In this document: one piece after another, positions 25,215 to 31,948 of the stretch
Layout of the letters: the number at the start of each line of letters is the position of its first letter
Numbering within the stretch: position 1 is the first letter of the stretch
The notes under the pieces: generated by a model
The model's database searches: none
The model's input: the letters and a program-made list of their open reading frames with translations, nothing else
Told to the model about the DNA's origin: nothing
Translations under genes and position numbers: made by a program
Source of the DNA: an uncultured Lachnospiraceae bacterium
GTDB lineage: Bacteria; Bacillota; Clostridia; Lachnospirales; Lachnospiraceae
Direction: 5' to 3'
NCBI GenBank assembly: GCA_949840805.1
Contig: CATKXR010000042.1
Span: 1-44,039, forward strand
Length of the DNA: 44,039 bases

Positions 25215-25790
25215 CTAAAGGCTGCGGTTTTTGATCATCCCCAGGCATAACATAACGGAAAGCACAAGATGGCTGGCTGCCACCACTGCTCCATATTTTA
25301 TCTTTTGTAAAAAACAGGCAATTCCTATGATCGTCTCGACTGCCCAATAAATACGGCTTCTTTTTCTGTACCGGGAATACTCTGCCTGATCCAGCGGCTT
25401 ATTCTTATCCGGTACAGGTGCGCATCTGAAGACAATACAGCCGGATATCACAAATATCACCGGATAAATTCTGTAAAACCATACAAGCCCTTTCGATTTC
25501 ATCATCCAGCAGACGATGCAAAGCATCCATGCCGACACGACCGTACAGCCCATATGGGTATTGGAATGATATCCCCCGGCATAAGACCGAAACGGAATGT
25601 AACTGACCAGAAAAATCAATACTGTGAACGGCATACCGGACACAATGCCGATCACTGCCGCTATGACAATATTAAGAAACTGGTTTAACAGCAGCTCATA
25701 TGCATATTCGTAGACCGGCCTGTCCGCCTCCGGCAGGTATCTGTTATGGATCTGCCACCCTACGATCCTCTGAGACAGCTTTTTCAGCAT
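25215..25790 (-). CDS. agrB: AgrB, autoinducer-peptide processing protease
   Basis: This 191-residue polytopic membrane protein cuts the AgrD precursor and helps form the cyclic thiolactone. The catalytic pair is visible: H75 and C82 in RSYAGGYHSNTHMGC, spaced by seven as in staphylococcal AgrB (H77/C84). Several membrane helices follow (IAAVIGIVSGM; FTVLIFLVSYIPF; IYPVIFVISGCIVF). The start codon shares its A with agrD's TGA stop (TGATG), so the two are translationally coupled. It is the last gene of the locus, followed by a repeat and a terminator. Confidence 0.93.
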   Translation of the reverse strand: MLKKLSQRIVGWQIHNRYLPEADRPVYEYAYELLLNQFLNIVIAAVIGIVSGMPFTVLIFLVSYIPFRSYAGGYHSNTHMGCTVVSAWMLCIVCWMMKSKGLVWFYRIYPVIFVISGCIVFRCAPVPDKNKPLDQAEYSRYRKRSRIYWAVETIIGIACFLQKIKYGAVVAASHLVLSVMLCLGMIKNRSL

Positions 25791-25951
25791 CAGAATTTAC
25801 GAAAGCGCTTTGCCTCTTCCGGAACCTCCGGCTGATGATGTACCCAAAAACAGGTTGCATTCATCGAAGTGATCAGAACCGCCAATGCACACACATTCAT
25901 CACCTGCACTAAACTACACTTACTCTGTAACTTTTTCCACCACTTTTTCAT
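25790..25951 (-). CDS. agrD: AgrD, cyclic autoinducer peptide precursor
   Basis: This 53-residue gene starts with ATG at 25951, with AGGAGG eleven bases upstream. Structure: an amphipathic leader (MKKWWKKLQSKC), a hydrophobic stretch (MNVCALAVLITSMNAT), then C34-F-W-V-H38, and a clostridial-type tail HQPEVPEEAKRFRKF. AgrB should cleave after H38 and close a five-residue thiolactone between C34 and H38. N-terminal trimming is unknown. The conserved QPE-PEE-K-FRKF tail is diagnostic of this family. Confidence 0.9.
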   Translation of the reverse strand: MKKWWKKLQSKCSLVQVMNVCALAVLITSMNATCFWVHHQPEVPEEAKRFRKF

Positions 25952-25985
25952 TGGAATTTTCCTCCTGGCATATTATGTGTTTTCA

Positions 25986-26013
25986 ATTATACCACTCCTT
26001 CATCCAAAAACAA
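25986..26013 (-). promoter_or_regulatory. agrDB promoter
   Basis: Minus strand: -35 TTGTTT (26013-26008), 16-bp spacer, -10 TATAAT (25991-25986) preceded by TG (extended -10). The weak -35 with a flanking operator fits an activator-dependent promoter. Confidence 0.7.
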
Positions 26014-26017
26014 GAAG

Positions 26018-26052
26018 ATGGTCAAAATTATGCACATAAATGGTTGAAATTG
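26018..26052 (-). promoter_or_regulatory. Putative AgrA (LytTR) binding site before agrDB
   Basis: Direct repeats ATGGTCAAAATTA (26018-26030) and ATGGTTGAAATTG (26040-26052) begin 22 bp apart, with the nearer one 4 bp from the -35. The site fits the gap just after the agrC stop codon. Confidence 0.65.
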
Positions 26053-26057
26053 GCACT

Positions 26058-27395
26058 TTATGCTTCCTTTTTTTCCTTTTCTTCATAAGAAGACAACATC
26101 AGCATCGAGACAAAGCGCTCTCCATCCCACGTCATTTCCAATGCTCCCCCATATTTTTCAGCCAGCTCCTCTACAATTTTTATGCCAAGGCCATGGCTGA
26201 ACATATCTTCTTTTGTGGTGAGGAAGCTGCCGTTTTCCCTGTATGGTTCCACCTTGTAAGTATTTTCCACACGGAACACCAGAAAATGCATATTTCCCAT
26301 ATAAATCTCTACGTTTATATGGCGTTCTCCTTCGCCGCACTTTTCGGAAGCCTCTGCCGCGTTGGACAAAAGATTGCCGAACAAAGAAATCTTGTCACTG
26401 TCTGAAAGAAAATCAAGAAACAGATTGTCCTCCACAAAAACTGCCATTTTGACTCCCTTTTCCTTTGCACGTCCACAATATTCCACAAGAAGTCCGTTTA
26501 ACACCGGATCCCTGCTGTATAGAATATTGTTTTGTTCTGTTCTCAAACGTCCCTCCATTTCTTCTACGATTTTAACAATCGCCTGGTTCTCCCCTCTTGC
26601 CGCAAGATTTCCAAACTGATTAAAGTATTGATGCATGTCATGCAGATGCTTCCGGTAGACGGCATTCATCTTATCAACACTCTCATAATTCGTTTTCTCC
26701 ATGCTTTTTTTCAAATCCGACATTTGTTTTAATTTAATATGATCCATTACCTCCGTAAATTTTCCCAAAATGATAAAGACTGCTATGTTTGAAAGATATA
26801 GCAGAACCGCTCCCGCAGATACGAAAGCTGCAATAAATCCGGACTTTGGAAACTCCATATATACATAACTGATCAGGATTACCAAGGATGCCGCAGGCAT
26901 AATCAACAAATACCAGCAAAATTTCCCGTCTTCATTTACTTTCAGCCTTCTGGTAAAACGTTCCGTGAATAACAAAAAAAGAAAAGATAAAAAATATTCT
27001 GCTATCAGATAAGGAGTTCCATATGGAGTAAGCCAGACTTCAATATCGATTGGAAGCATCATAAAAAGCTGACGGTACAAAAGTTCAAAAACAACTTCTC
27101 TTCCCCCCGAAAACACAATATAATAGATCAGCGAATATACAACCCCGCAGCGGAAAGAAATCCTGAATGCCATAACCGAAAATAAAATGCACATAAAAGG
27201 AATCAGCAGCAGATTCAGCACCGTATTTCCAAAGGAATTTTCCAAAAAAACAAAAACCGTCATAGCCATGAAATAAGCCGCAAACTTCTTTTTCCCTACT
27301 CGCCTTTGAAACATTGACTGAAAAAAGCTGCAGAGCATGAAAATCTCAAAAGCACAAAAACACAGTCTTTCTACTGACAACAGTTCCACATTCAT
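26058..27395 (-). CDS. agrC: AgrC, autoinducer sensor histidine kinase (HPK10/GHKL type)
   Basis: This 445-residue protein has about six membrane helices in its first 210 residues (the peptide sensor), a coiled linker, and a GHKL kinase domain. The probable phospho-acceptor is H252 in RKHLHDMHQYF. Nucleotide-binding motifs include LLSNAAEAS (N box) and a FSHGLGIKIVEELAEKYGG G box. It should bind the AgrD-derived peptide outside and pass phosphate to AgrA. It overlaps agrA by 4 bases. The cognate agrA, agrD and agrB are all adjacent. Confidence 0.92.
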   Translation of the reverse strand: MNVELLSVERLCFCAFEIFMLCSFFQSMFQRRVGKKKFAAYFMAMTVFVFLENSFGNTVLNLLLIPFMCILFSVMAFRISFRCGVVYSLIYYIVFSGGREVVFELLYRQLFMMLPIDIEVWLTPYGTPYLIAEYFLSFLFLLFTERFTRRLKVNEDGKFCWYLLIMPAASLVILISYVYMEFPKSGFIAAFVSAGAVLLYLSNIAVFIILGKFTEVMDHIKLKQMSDLKKSMEKTNYESVDKMNAVYRKHLHDMHQYFNQFGNLAARGENQAIVKIVEEMEGRLRTEQNNILYSRDPVLNGLLVEYCGRAKEKGVKMAVFVEDNLFLDFLSDSDKISLFGNLLSNAAEASEKCGEGERHINVEIYMGNMHFLVFRVENTYKVEPYRENGSFLTTKEDMFSHGLGIKIVEELAEKYGGALEMTWDGERFVSMLMLSSYEEKEKKEA

Positions 27396-28168
27396 TTTCT
27401 CGTTCTCCGCTTAAACTTCTCACCCATAAATTGTGTCTTTAACTGATTAAATTCCAATGCTTTTCCCCGTGTAATCTTAAAAAGAATATCTTCATATCCC
27501 TCAAGGACAAGCTCCTCTCTGGTACACCTCAAAAGGTACTTAAAATTAATCAAATAACTGTCATGAGGATAACCAAATCCACATGGTTTCAGAATTTCAT
27601 ACATTTCATTCATTTTCTCCGCAGCCCGAATCATCCCATCCTTGTTATCAATACCATACTTTTTTCTTGCTGATCCGGAAAGATAGATTCTTGTACCTCT
27701 CCTGTGCTTTTCAAGATAAACAATATCATCTGGTTTCAGGCAAAGCTGCATTCTGTTTTCGTATTTTGCTGTTAAAGTCGGAGCATTCCCTAATTCTTCC
27801 ATCTTCATTAAACAGTCATATATGTAACCCTCCTTCTCTTCCTCTGCCATGCCTTTTTTAATATATCGATAAGGCTGCACGATAAAAGCCTCCGGAGACG
27901 GCTCGACTTTCCCTGTATAAAAGGCAAGCACAACACTGTCATCAACCCTTCTCAGCTTTTGGGCAGTCTTTTGCCCATCCATCCCATCCATTTGAATATC
28001 CAGAAAAATAAGTGCAAATTGCATGCAGTTGACAGCTTCCAACAATTCCTCTCCCGAATTATACTTATGAAAACGCAGAATAAATTTGTTATTTGATACC
28101 TTTATGATGGCTTTCCTCAGAAGCTCACTGTCCACGGCAGAATCATCCACGATTGCGATGTCATACAT
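27392..28168 (-). CDS. agrA: AgrA-type LytTR response regulator
   Basis: This is a 258-residue protein with a receiver domain (acidic pocket D8/D9, phospho-site D57 in IFLDIQMDGMDG, K in IKKG) joined to a LytTR DNA-binding domain (about 135-245: DIVYLEKHRRGTRIYL, GFGYPHDSYLINFKYL). LytTR domains bind direct repeats about 22 bp apart, which are found before agrD and before the injection-system operon. RBS AAAGGTGG. It lies in an operon behind the HTH regulator. Confidence 0.92.
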   Translation of the reverse strand: MYDIAIVDDSAVDSELLRKAIIKVSNNKFILRFHKYNSGEELLEAVNCMQFALIFLDIQMDGMDGQKTAQKLRRVDDSVVLAFYTGKVEPSPEAFIVQPYRYIKKGMAEEEKEGYIYDCLMKMEELGNAPTLTAKYENRMQLCLKPDDIVYLEKHRRGTRIYLSGSARKKYGIDNKDGMIRAAEKMNEMYEILKPCGFGYPHDSYLINFKYLLRCTREELVLEGYEDILFKITRGKALEFNQLKTQFMGEKFKRRTRK

Positions 28169-28267
28169 TTCATGACCACCTTTCTTTTGTAATTACTTTT
28201 CCATAATCTCCAAATCTCTTCCGCTTTCTCACAGTTGTGTTCTTCTGTCTTTTACTATCCGGCGGAT

Positions 28268-28648
28268 TTAATTGTCTTCTGCATTGCCGAAACACAAAAA
28301 CGCATCAATCATCTGCTCTATACCCCGAATCAATACCCGGCACTGTTCCGGATCACTCTTCATTAACTTTTCCAGCCTCATCTCAATTCCAGATATTTCA
28401 TCCTCCAATTCACTCTGGCTTCCCATAAGGATTTTGGATATCGGCACATTAAGAATCTCTGATATTCTTACCATAGTAAAGACAGACACCATAGTCTTTC
28501 CTGATTCCAGGCGTGTGATTGAGCTTGGAGAAATCATCACCTGCTCTGCCAGCTCCTTCTGGGTCAAATGAGAATATTCCCTGAACCGCTTCACTCTCTT
28601 CCCGATTTCTACCCCGTTGTCATCCAAAATAACATCATCTTTTTCCAT
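28268..28648 (-). CDS. XRE-family HTH transcriptional regulator
   Basis: This 126-residue protein has an N-terminal Xre/Cro helix-turn-helix: VKRFREYSHLTQKELAEQ, then SPSSITRLESGK, the classic 'T-kELA---g-s-s-is--E-G' pattern. Its C-terminal half is coiled (a dimer or partner-binding part). The ATG at 28648 has GGGAG upstream; a longer in-frame start adds 31 basic residues with no SD. It is 99 bases ahead of agrA on the same strand and probably sets agr expression. Its target is not visible. Confidence 0.8.
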   Translation of the reverse strand: MEKDDVILDDNGVEIGKRVKRFREYSHLTQKELAEQVMISPSSITRLESGKTMVSVFTMVRISEILNVPISKILMGSQSELEDEISGIEMRLEKLMKSDPEQCRVLIRGIEQMIDAFLCFGNAEDN

Positions 28649-28786
28649 TGTTTTCTCCCGCCTCTTTTTGCTTAGTAGTTTAACAATGGCGGTAAGAAAA
28701 GCATAATGTTTAATCTGCACATACAATTGCGTATCACACACTTCAGATATTGTGGTATATGATTTTCATTAGAATGATCTTTTGAG

Positions 28787-28818
28787 AACCCCCTGGCCAA
28801 TCCGGTCAGGGGGTTTTT
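28787..28818 (+). terminator. Plus-strand intrinsic terminator
   Basis: A 12-bp stem (AACCCCCTGGCC with GGTCAGGGGGTT, one G-T pair), 5-base loop, then TTTTT on the plus strand. No plus-strand gene lies upstream, so it may end an antisense or small RNA from near 28760, or be a relic. Confidence 0.6.
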
Positions 28819-28907
28819 CTGTTACATTTCAGATTTGGTATACCATAGTCTTTTTCATTGCTATAGATAATCACATGACGGCACACATCCAAAACATTAT
28901 AAACCAT
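28806..28907 (-). pseudogene. Truncated DUF4065 (SocA/Panacea-type antitoxin) N-terminus
   Basis: This 33-codon minus-strand frame has an excellent SD (AGGAGG) and a TATAAT at 28935-28930 preceded, 17 bp further, by TAGGCA. Its product begins MVYNVLDVCRHVI and continues NEKDYGIPNLK. That matches the conserved N-terminus of DUF4065 proteins ('y-vldva-yii---ne-g--isNLKLQKLLYy'), and then breaks off just where LQKLLYF should follow. The stop lies inside the plus-strand terminator. Only the promoter and first 30 codons of an antitoxin-like gene survive; the short peptide may still be made. Confidence 0.55.
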
Positions 28908-28978
28908 AAACAGATCCCTCCTATCTCTTATTATATCACTTTCAAATCCTCTTGCCTATAGAAATTCTTGATTTGAGG

Positions 28979-29099
28979 TATGCCCTTCGGGCGGGCGTGC
29001 TCCGTCAGGCTTCGCACGATAAGGTATACCCTTCCGGGCATCCCATAATGCATGCCCTTCGGGCGGGCGTGCTCCGTCAGGCTTCGCACGATAAGGTAT
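28979..29099 (-). repeat. Repeat, copy 2, inverted relative to copy 1 (right flank of agr)
   Basis: On the minus strand this carries the same 99-bp sequence (29099-29001) as 25093-25191 with three substitutions, and extends 22 bp further into the unit. Together the two copies bracket the whole agr locus as inverted repeats 3.8 kb apart. The unit has stems such as CGTGC/GCACG and GCCC-GAA-GGGC. Confidence 0.85.
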
Positions 29100-29162
29100 A
29101 AGAAAAAGAGCAGCATAGCTGCAAGCCATACCGCCCTCTTCTTTCATCACCTTTATTCCTTC

Positions 29163-30251
29163 TTATTCTTTCCCTTTCATATACCCCTGCGCCGCCAAAA
29201 GTTCAGCACAGAGCACTGCACCTCCTGCCGCGCCCCGGAGCGTATTATGAGATAAACCTACAAACTTATAATCATACAAGGTATCCTCCCGCAGACGCCC
29301 CACAGAGATCCCCATTCCGTTTTCAAAATCCACATCCTGAGTAATCTGCGGCCGGTTATCCTCCTCCAGATACTGGATAAACTGCTTCGGCGCACTGGGA
29401 AGCTTAAGCTTTTGGGGAAGCCCCTCAAAGTTCACCATCCGTTCAATCAGCTCTTCTTTCGTAGTCTTTTTTCTGAACTTCACAAACACTGCCGCTGTAT
29501 GTCCATTAAGAATGGGGACACGGATACACTGGCAGGTGATCACCGGTTCCGCTGCTTTGACGATCTGGCCGTTCTCAATCTTTCCCCACAGACGCAGAGG
29601 CTCCTGCTCGCTCTTCTCTTCCTCGCCGCCGATATATGGAATAATGTTCCCCACCATCTCAGGCCAGTCCCGGAAGGTCTTGCCGGCTCCGGAAATGGCC
29701 TGGTAGGTAGTCGCCACCACCTCATAAGGCTCATATTCTTTCCATGCCGTCAGTACCGGCGCATAGCTTTGAATGGAACAATTCGGCTTGACCGCAATAA
29801 ATCCTCTCTTTGTCCCAAGACGTTTCCTCTGAGATTCGATTACCTGGAAATGCTCCGGGTTGATCTCCGGAACCACCATGGGTACATCCGGAGTCCAGCG
29901 ATGGGCGCTGTTATTGGAAACAACTGGAACCTCTGCTTTTGCATAAGCCTCTTCAATAGCGCGGATCTCATCCTTGCTCATATCCACAGCACTGAATACC
30001 ATATCTACCTGAGCGGAAACCTTCTCCACCTCGTTTACATTCATAACCACCATCTTTTTCACGGATTCCGGCATGGCCGTCTCCATCTTCCAGCGCCCTC
30101 CCACTGCTTCCTCATAAGTCTTTCCGGCGGAACGGGGGCTTGCAGCCACTGCTGCCACCTCAAACCAGGGATGATTCTCCAAAAGCGTGATAAACCTCTG
30201 CCCCACCATCCCGGTGGCGCCCAGCACACCTGCACGCATCTTCTTTTCCAT
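29163..30251 (-). CDS. asd: Aspartate-semialdehyde dehydrogenase (archaeal/fungal-type)
   Basis: This 362-residue enzyme makes aspartate-4-semialdehyde from aspartyl phosphate using NADPH, for lysine, threonine, methionine and cell-wall diaminopimelate. The NADP-binding start is GVLGATGMVGQRF (residues 8-20). The nucleophile is C158 in VKPNCSIQS, the base is the His in LNGHTAAVFVKF, and SNNSAHRW is the phosphate-side loop. The long form and PNCSIQ motif fit the archaeal/fungal-type subgroup. Start ATG at 30251 with GAGGAG upstream. It has its own promoter and no close operon partner. Confidence 0.93.
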   Translation of the reverse strand: MEKKMRAGVLGATGMVGQRFITLLENHPWFEVAAVAASPRSAGKTYEEAVGGRWKMETAMPESVKKMVVMNVNEVEKVSAQVDMVFSAVDMSKDEIRAIEEAYAKAEVPVVSNNSAHRWTPDVPMVVPEINPEHFQVIESQRKRLGTKRGFIAVKPNCSIQSYAPVLTAWKEYEPYEVVATTYQAISGAGKTFRDWPEMVGNIIPYIGGEEEKSEQEPLRLWGKIENGQIVKAAEPVITCQCIRVPILNGHTAAVFVKFRKKTTKEELIERMVNFEGLPQKLKLPSAPKQFIQYLEEDNRPQITQDVDFENGMGISVGRLREDTLYDYKFVGLSHNTLRGAAGGAVLCAELLAAQGYMKGKE

Positions 30252-30358
30252 AATGTTTTTTCTCCTCGTCTTTTTTGAAAGCCTGCAACAGGCTCACAGC
30301 ATTTGCAACAGTTCTGATCAACCTTGACCTTGAGCCATTGCATCATTCAGCTTTGACT

Positions 30359-30387
30359 ATCCTATCTCATCTTGACAAAAAAATCAA
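30359..30387 (-). promoter_or_regulatory. asd promoter
   Basis: Minus strand: -35 TTGATT (30387-30382), 17-bp spacer, -10 TAGGAT (30364-30359), leaving about a 100-base leader before asd. The leader has no riboswitch I could recognise. Confidence 0.5.
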
Positions 30388-30453
30388 TACCTATTCGCGA
30401 GAAAAATACATTTGTCCGTATATTACGCACATAGACAATCCTCTCAAATCCTT

Positions 30454-31038
30454 TCATTTAGATACATAAGAACTGTCTTTTATTGTAAATCTCCATAAAT
30501 AATCTTTTGCTTCCCCGGCATAATCAATATTAATCCGTTTGCTTTTCAAAATCTGCTCCTTCTGCACAAGAACCCCGTTCTCCAGATACAAAAAATCCCC
30601 GCACAAGTCCTCCCCGTAATTGTCTTTCCCTATTCCCATTGCCTGGCATAACTTTCCCGGCCCGTTGCACAACAGCTTAACCTTATCCGTTTTTCTCCTT
30701 TTCTTCATCAGTTCTATTCCTTCCAATGGCTCAAGAGCCCGAAGCAAAAGAACTTCTGGCATGGATATCTTATTTACAACAATATTCATACAAATATGCA
30801 TTCCGTAAATTAAATAAACATAAACATATCCGCCCTCTCCATACTGGATCTTTGTCCGCTCAGAGTACAAATTATTATAGGCATGGGACGCCCTGTCTTT
30901 TGGACCTACATAGGCTTCCACTTCTACAATTTTTCCTTTTGTAATCCCTTCTTCTGTAATATGAACCAATGTTTTTCCCAAAACCTCTTCTGCAACTGTC
31001 AATGCATCCCGATTATAAAAATCACGCTCTATTTTCAT
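30454..31038 (-). CDS. 3-methyladenine DNA glycosylase (AAG/MPG family)
   Basis: This is a 194-residue base-excision repair enzyme that removes alkylated purines. Family landmarks are GKIVEVEAYVGPKDRASHAYN (with the catalytic-site Glu), a YVYLIYGMHICMNIV core, LLLRALEPLEGIELM, and NGPGKLCQAMGI near residue 145. The ATG at 31038 is chosen because AAAAGGA lies upstream and the family's usual start aligns there; an earlier start would add 12 residues. Its first codons overlap the stop of the oxidoreductase remnant. Confidence 0.9.
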   Translation of the reverse strand: MKIERDFYNRDALTVAEEVLGKTLVHITEEGITKGKIVEVEAYVGPKDRASHAYNNLYSERTKIQYGEGGYVYVYLIYGMHICMNIVVNKISMPEVLLLRALEPLEGIELMKKRRKTDKVKLLCNGPGKLCQAMGIGKDNYGEDLCGDFLYLENGVLVQKEQILKSKRINIDYAGEAKDYLWRFTIKDSSYVSK

Positions 31039-31189
31039 ACTGTCTGATCCTTTTGCAGATTTCCGCCGCCGCAATCATGCCCGTAGCCGCAGAATACACA
31101 ATCCCCTGGCTGATTCCTGCTCCGTCACCGACTGCAAAAATATTTGCAGCTTCCGTTTCCAAGTTATCATTTAATTTAATTCGTTTCAT
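31022..31189 (-). pseudogene. C-terminal remnant of a FAD-dependent oxidoreductase
   Basis: This is a 55-codon frame ending at 31022. It contains ANIFAVGDGAGISQGIVYSAATGMIAAAEI, split here only for description, which is the C-terminal FAD-binding motif ('lfaiGDgAG-t-g---A-asG--aA') of flavin dehydrogenases of the COG2509 type. The rest of the gene (about 400 residues) is missing upstream. Its end overlaps the glycosylase start by 17 bases, so it once shared an operon with it. Confidence 0.65.
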
Positions 31190-31401
31190 AGTCCATTCCA
31201 TTGCTGGTCCATGGAGCCAGTCTATTATATATCTTTTTTATTAAAATTGGCAAGATTCTGTTATAATCCATTTTTTTCCATCAAAATATCATAGAACATT
31301 TATTCTTTTAATAAATTTTTACTGGTACAACGCAGCCTGCCATATTCTCCCACACATACCTTCTCATAAAGCCACGCATACTGTATGTGGAGGTGATTTT
31401 A
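31190..31401. other. A/T-rich intergenic region before the coat genes
   Basis: No gene is seen here. Near its end CATACTGTA (31376-31384) has an AC 17 bases ahead, resembling a sigma-K sporulation promoter. However, the implied start would fall on the SD, so this match is doubtful. Confidence 0.3.
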
Positions 31402-31575
31402 ATGAGTCCAAAAGAACTGAATTATATTGACGATGCCCTTGGCCATGAGAAATTTTTAAAAACTCAGTGCCAGGATGCCATCAAAAACCTGCAGGATAAT
31501 GAGCTGAAAAACTGTGTCCAACAGATTTACGAAAAACACCAGCAGATTTTTGACACATTTTACCAGCTGACTTAA
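31402..31575 (+). CDS. Small CotF-like spore coat protein
   Basis: This 57-residue helical protein has motifs LNYIDDALGHEKFL and QDAIKNLQDNELKNC, like the short half of CotF-type (coat F) proteins. The ATG at 31402 follows GGAGGTG; a GTG five codons earlier is possible. Twelve bases separate it from the second coat gene, so they form a two-gene plus-strand operon against the surrounding minus-strand genes. Expressed, if the family holds, in the mother cell during sporulation. Confidence 0.6.
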   Translation: MSPKELNYIDDALGHEKFLKTQCQDAIKNLQDNELKNCVQQIYEKHQQIFDTFYQLT

Positions 31576-31587
31576 GGAGGTGAAATT

Positions 31588-31836
31588 ATGGATGACAAAT
31601 GTATTATGGAAAACCTGCTTCTGACCACCAAAGGCGTATGTGACCTGTATATGCATGGAACCATCGAATCCTCTACTTCCAATGTGCATCAGGTTTTTAA
31701 CCAGGCTTTAAAAGACAGCCTTTGCATGCAAGATGAAATTTATCAAAAAATGTCCGCAAAGGGATGGTACAGCACAGAACAGGCCGACTCCAAACAAATA
31801 GAAAAAGTACGTAGCCAATACGCAAAAATTTCTTGA
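31588..31836 (+). CDS. CotF-family spore coat protein
   Basis: This is an 82-residue protein with the coat-F pattern: LLLTTKGVCDLYMHGTIES near the N-terminus, QVFNQALKDSLCMQDEIYQKMSAKGWY in the middle, and an ending with A-K-I-x. Family members are found in spore-forming Firmicutes and Clostridia, and this supports the spore-former inference. Strong SD (AAGGAGG). Confidence 0.75.
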   Translation: MDDKCIMENLLLTTKGVCDLYMHGTIESSTSNVHQVFNQALKDSLCMQDEIYQKMSAKGWYSTEQADSKQIEKVRSQYAKIS

Positions 31837-31853
31837 TTTTGCCAGGAATTGTT

Positions 31854-31912
31854 AAGAACCAGCTTTCTCTATATAAATATAAAAGTATATAATATAGTAG
31901 AAACTGGTTCTT
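31854..31912. terminator. Hairpin between convergent coat and parC genes
   Basis: A stem (AAGAACCAG-C-TTTCT with AGAAACTGGTTCTT) encloses an A/T-rich loop. On the plus strand a T-rich stretch follows a few bases later, so it most likely ends the coat-gene transcript. A role for parC is unclear. Confidence 0.55.
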
Positions 31913-31948
31913 ATACCTACTTTTTTCTTTTTTATCATCACATAATTT

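Noticed and set aside
28979..29099. CRISPR array
   Set aside because: Only one and a half units with no variable spacers; the interval between units is itself repeated at the other copy.
28931..29150. Small frames reading YLIVRSLTEHARPKG twice
   Set aside because: They are translations of the 72-bp DNA repeat unit, which also occurs non-coding at 25093-25191; the repeat is a DNA element, not a gene.
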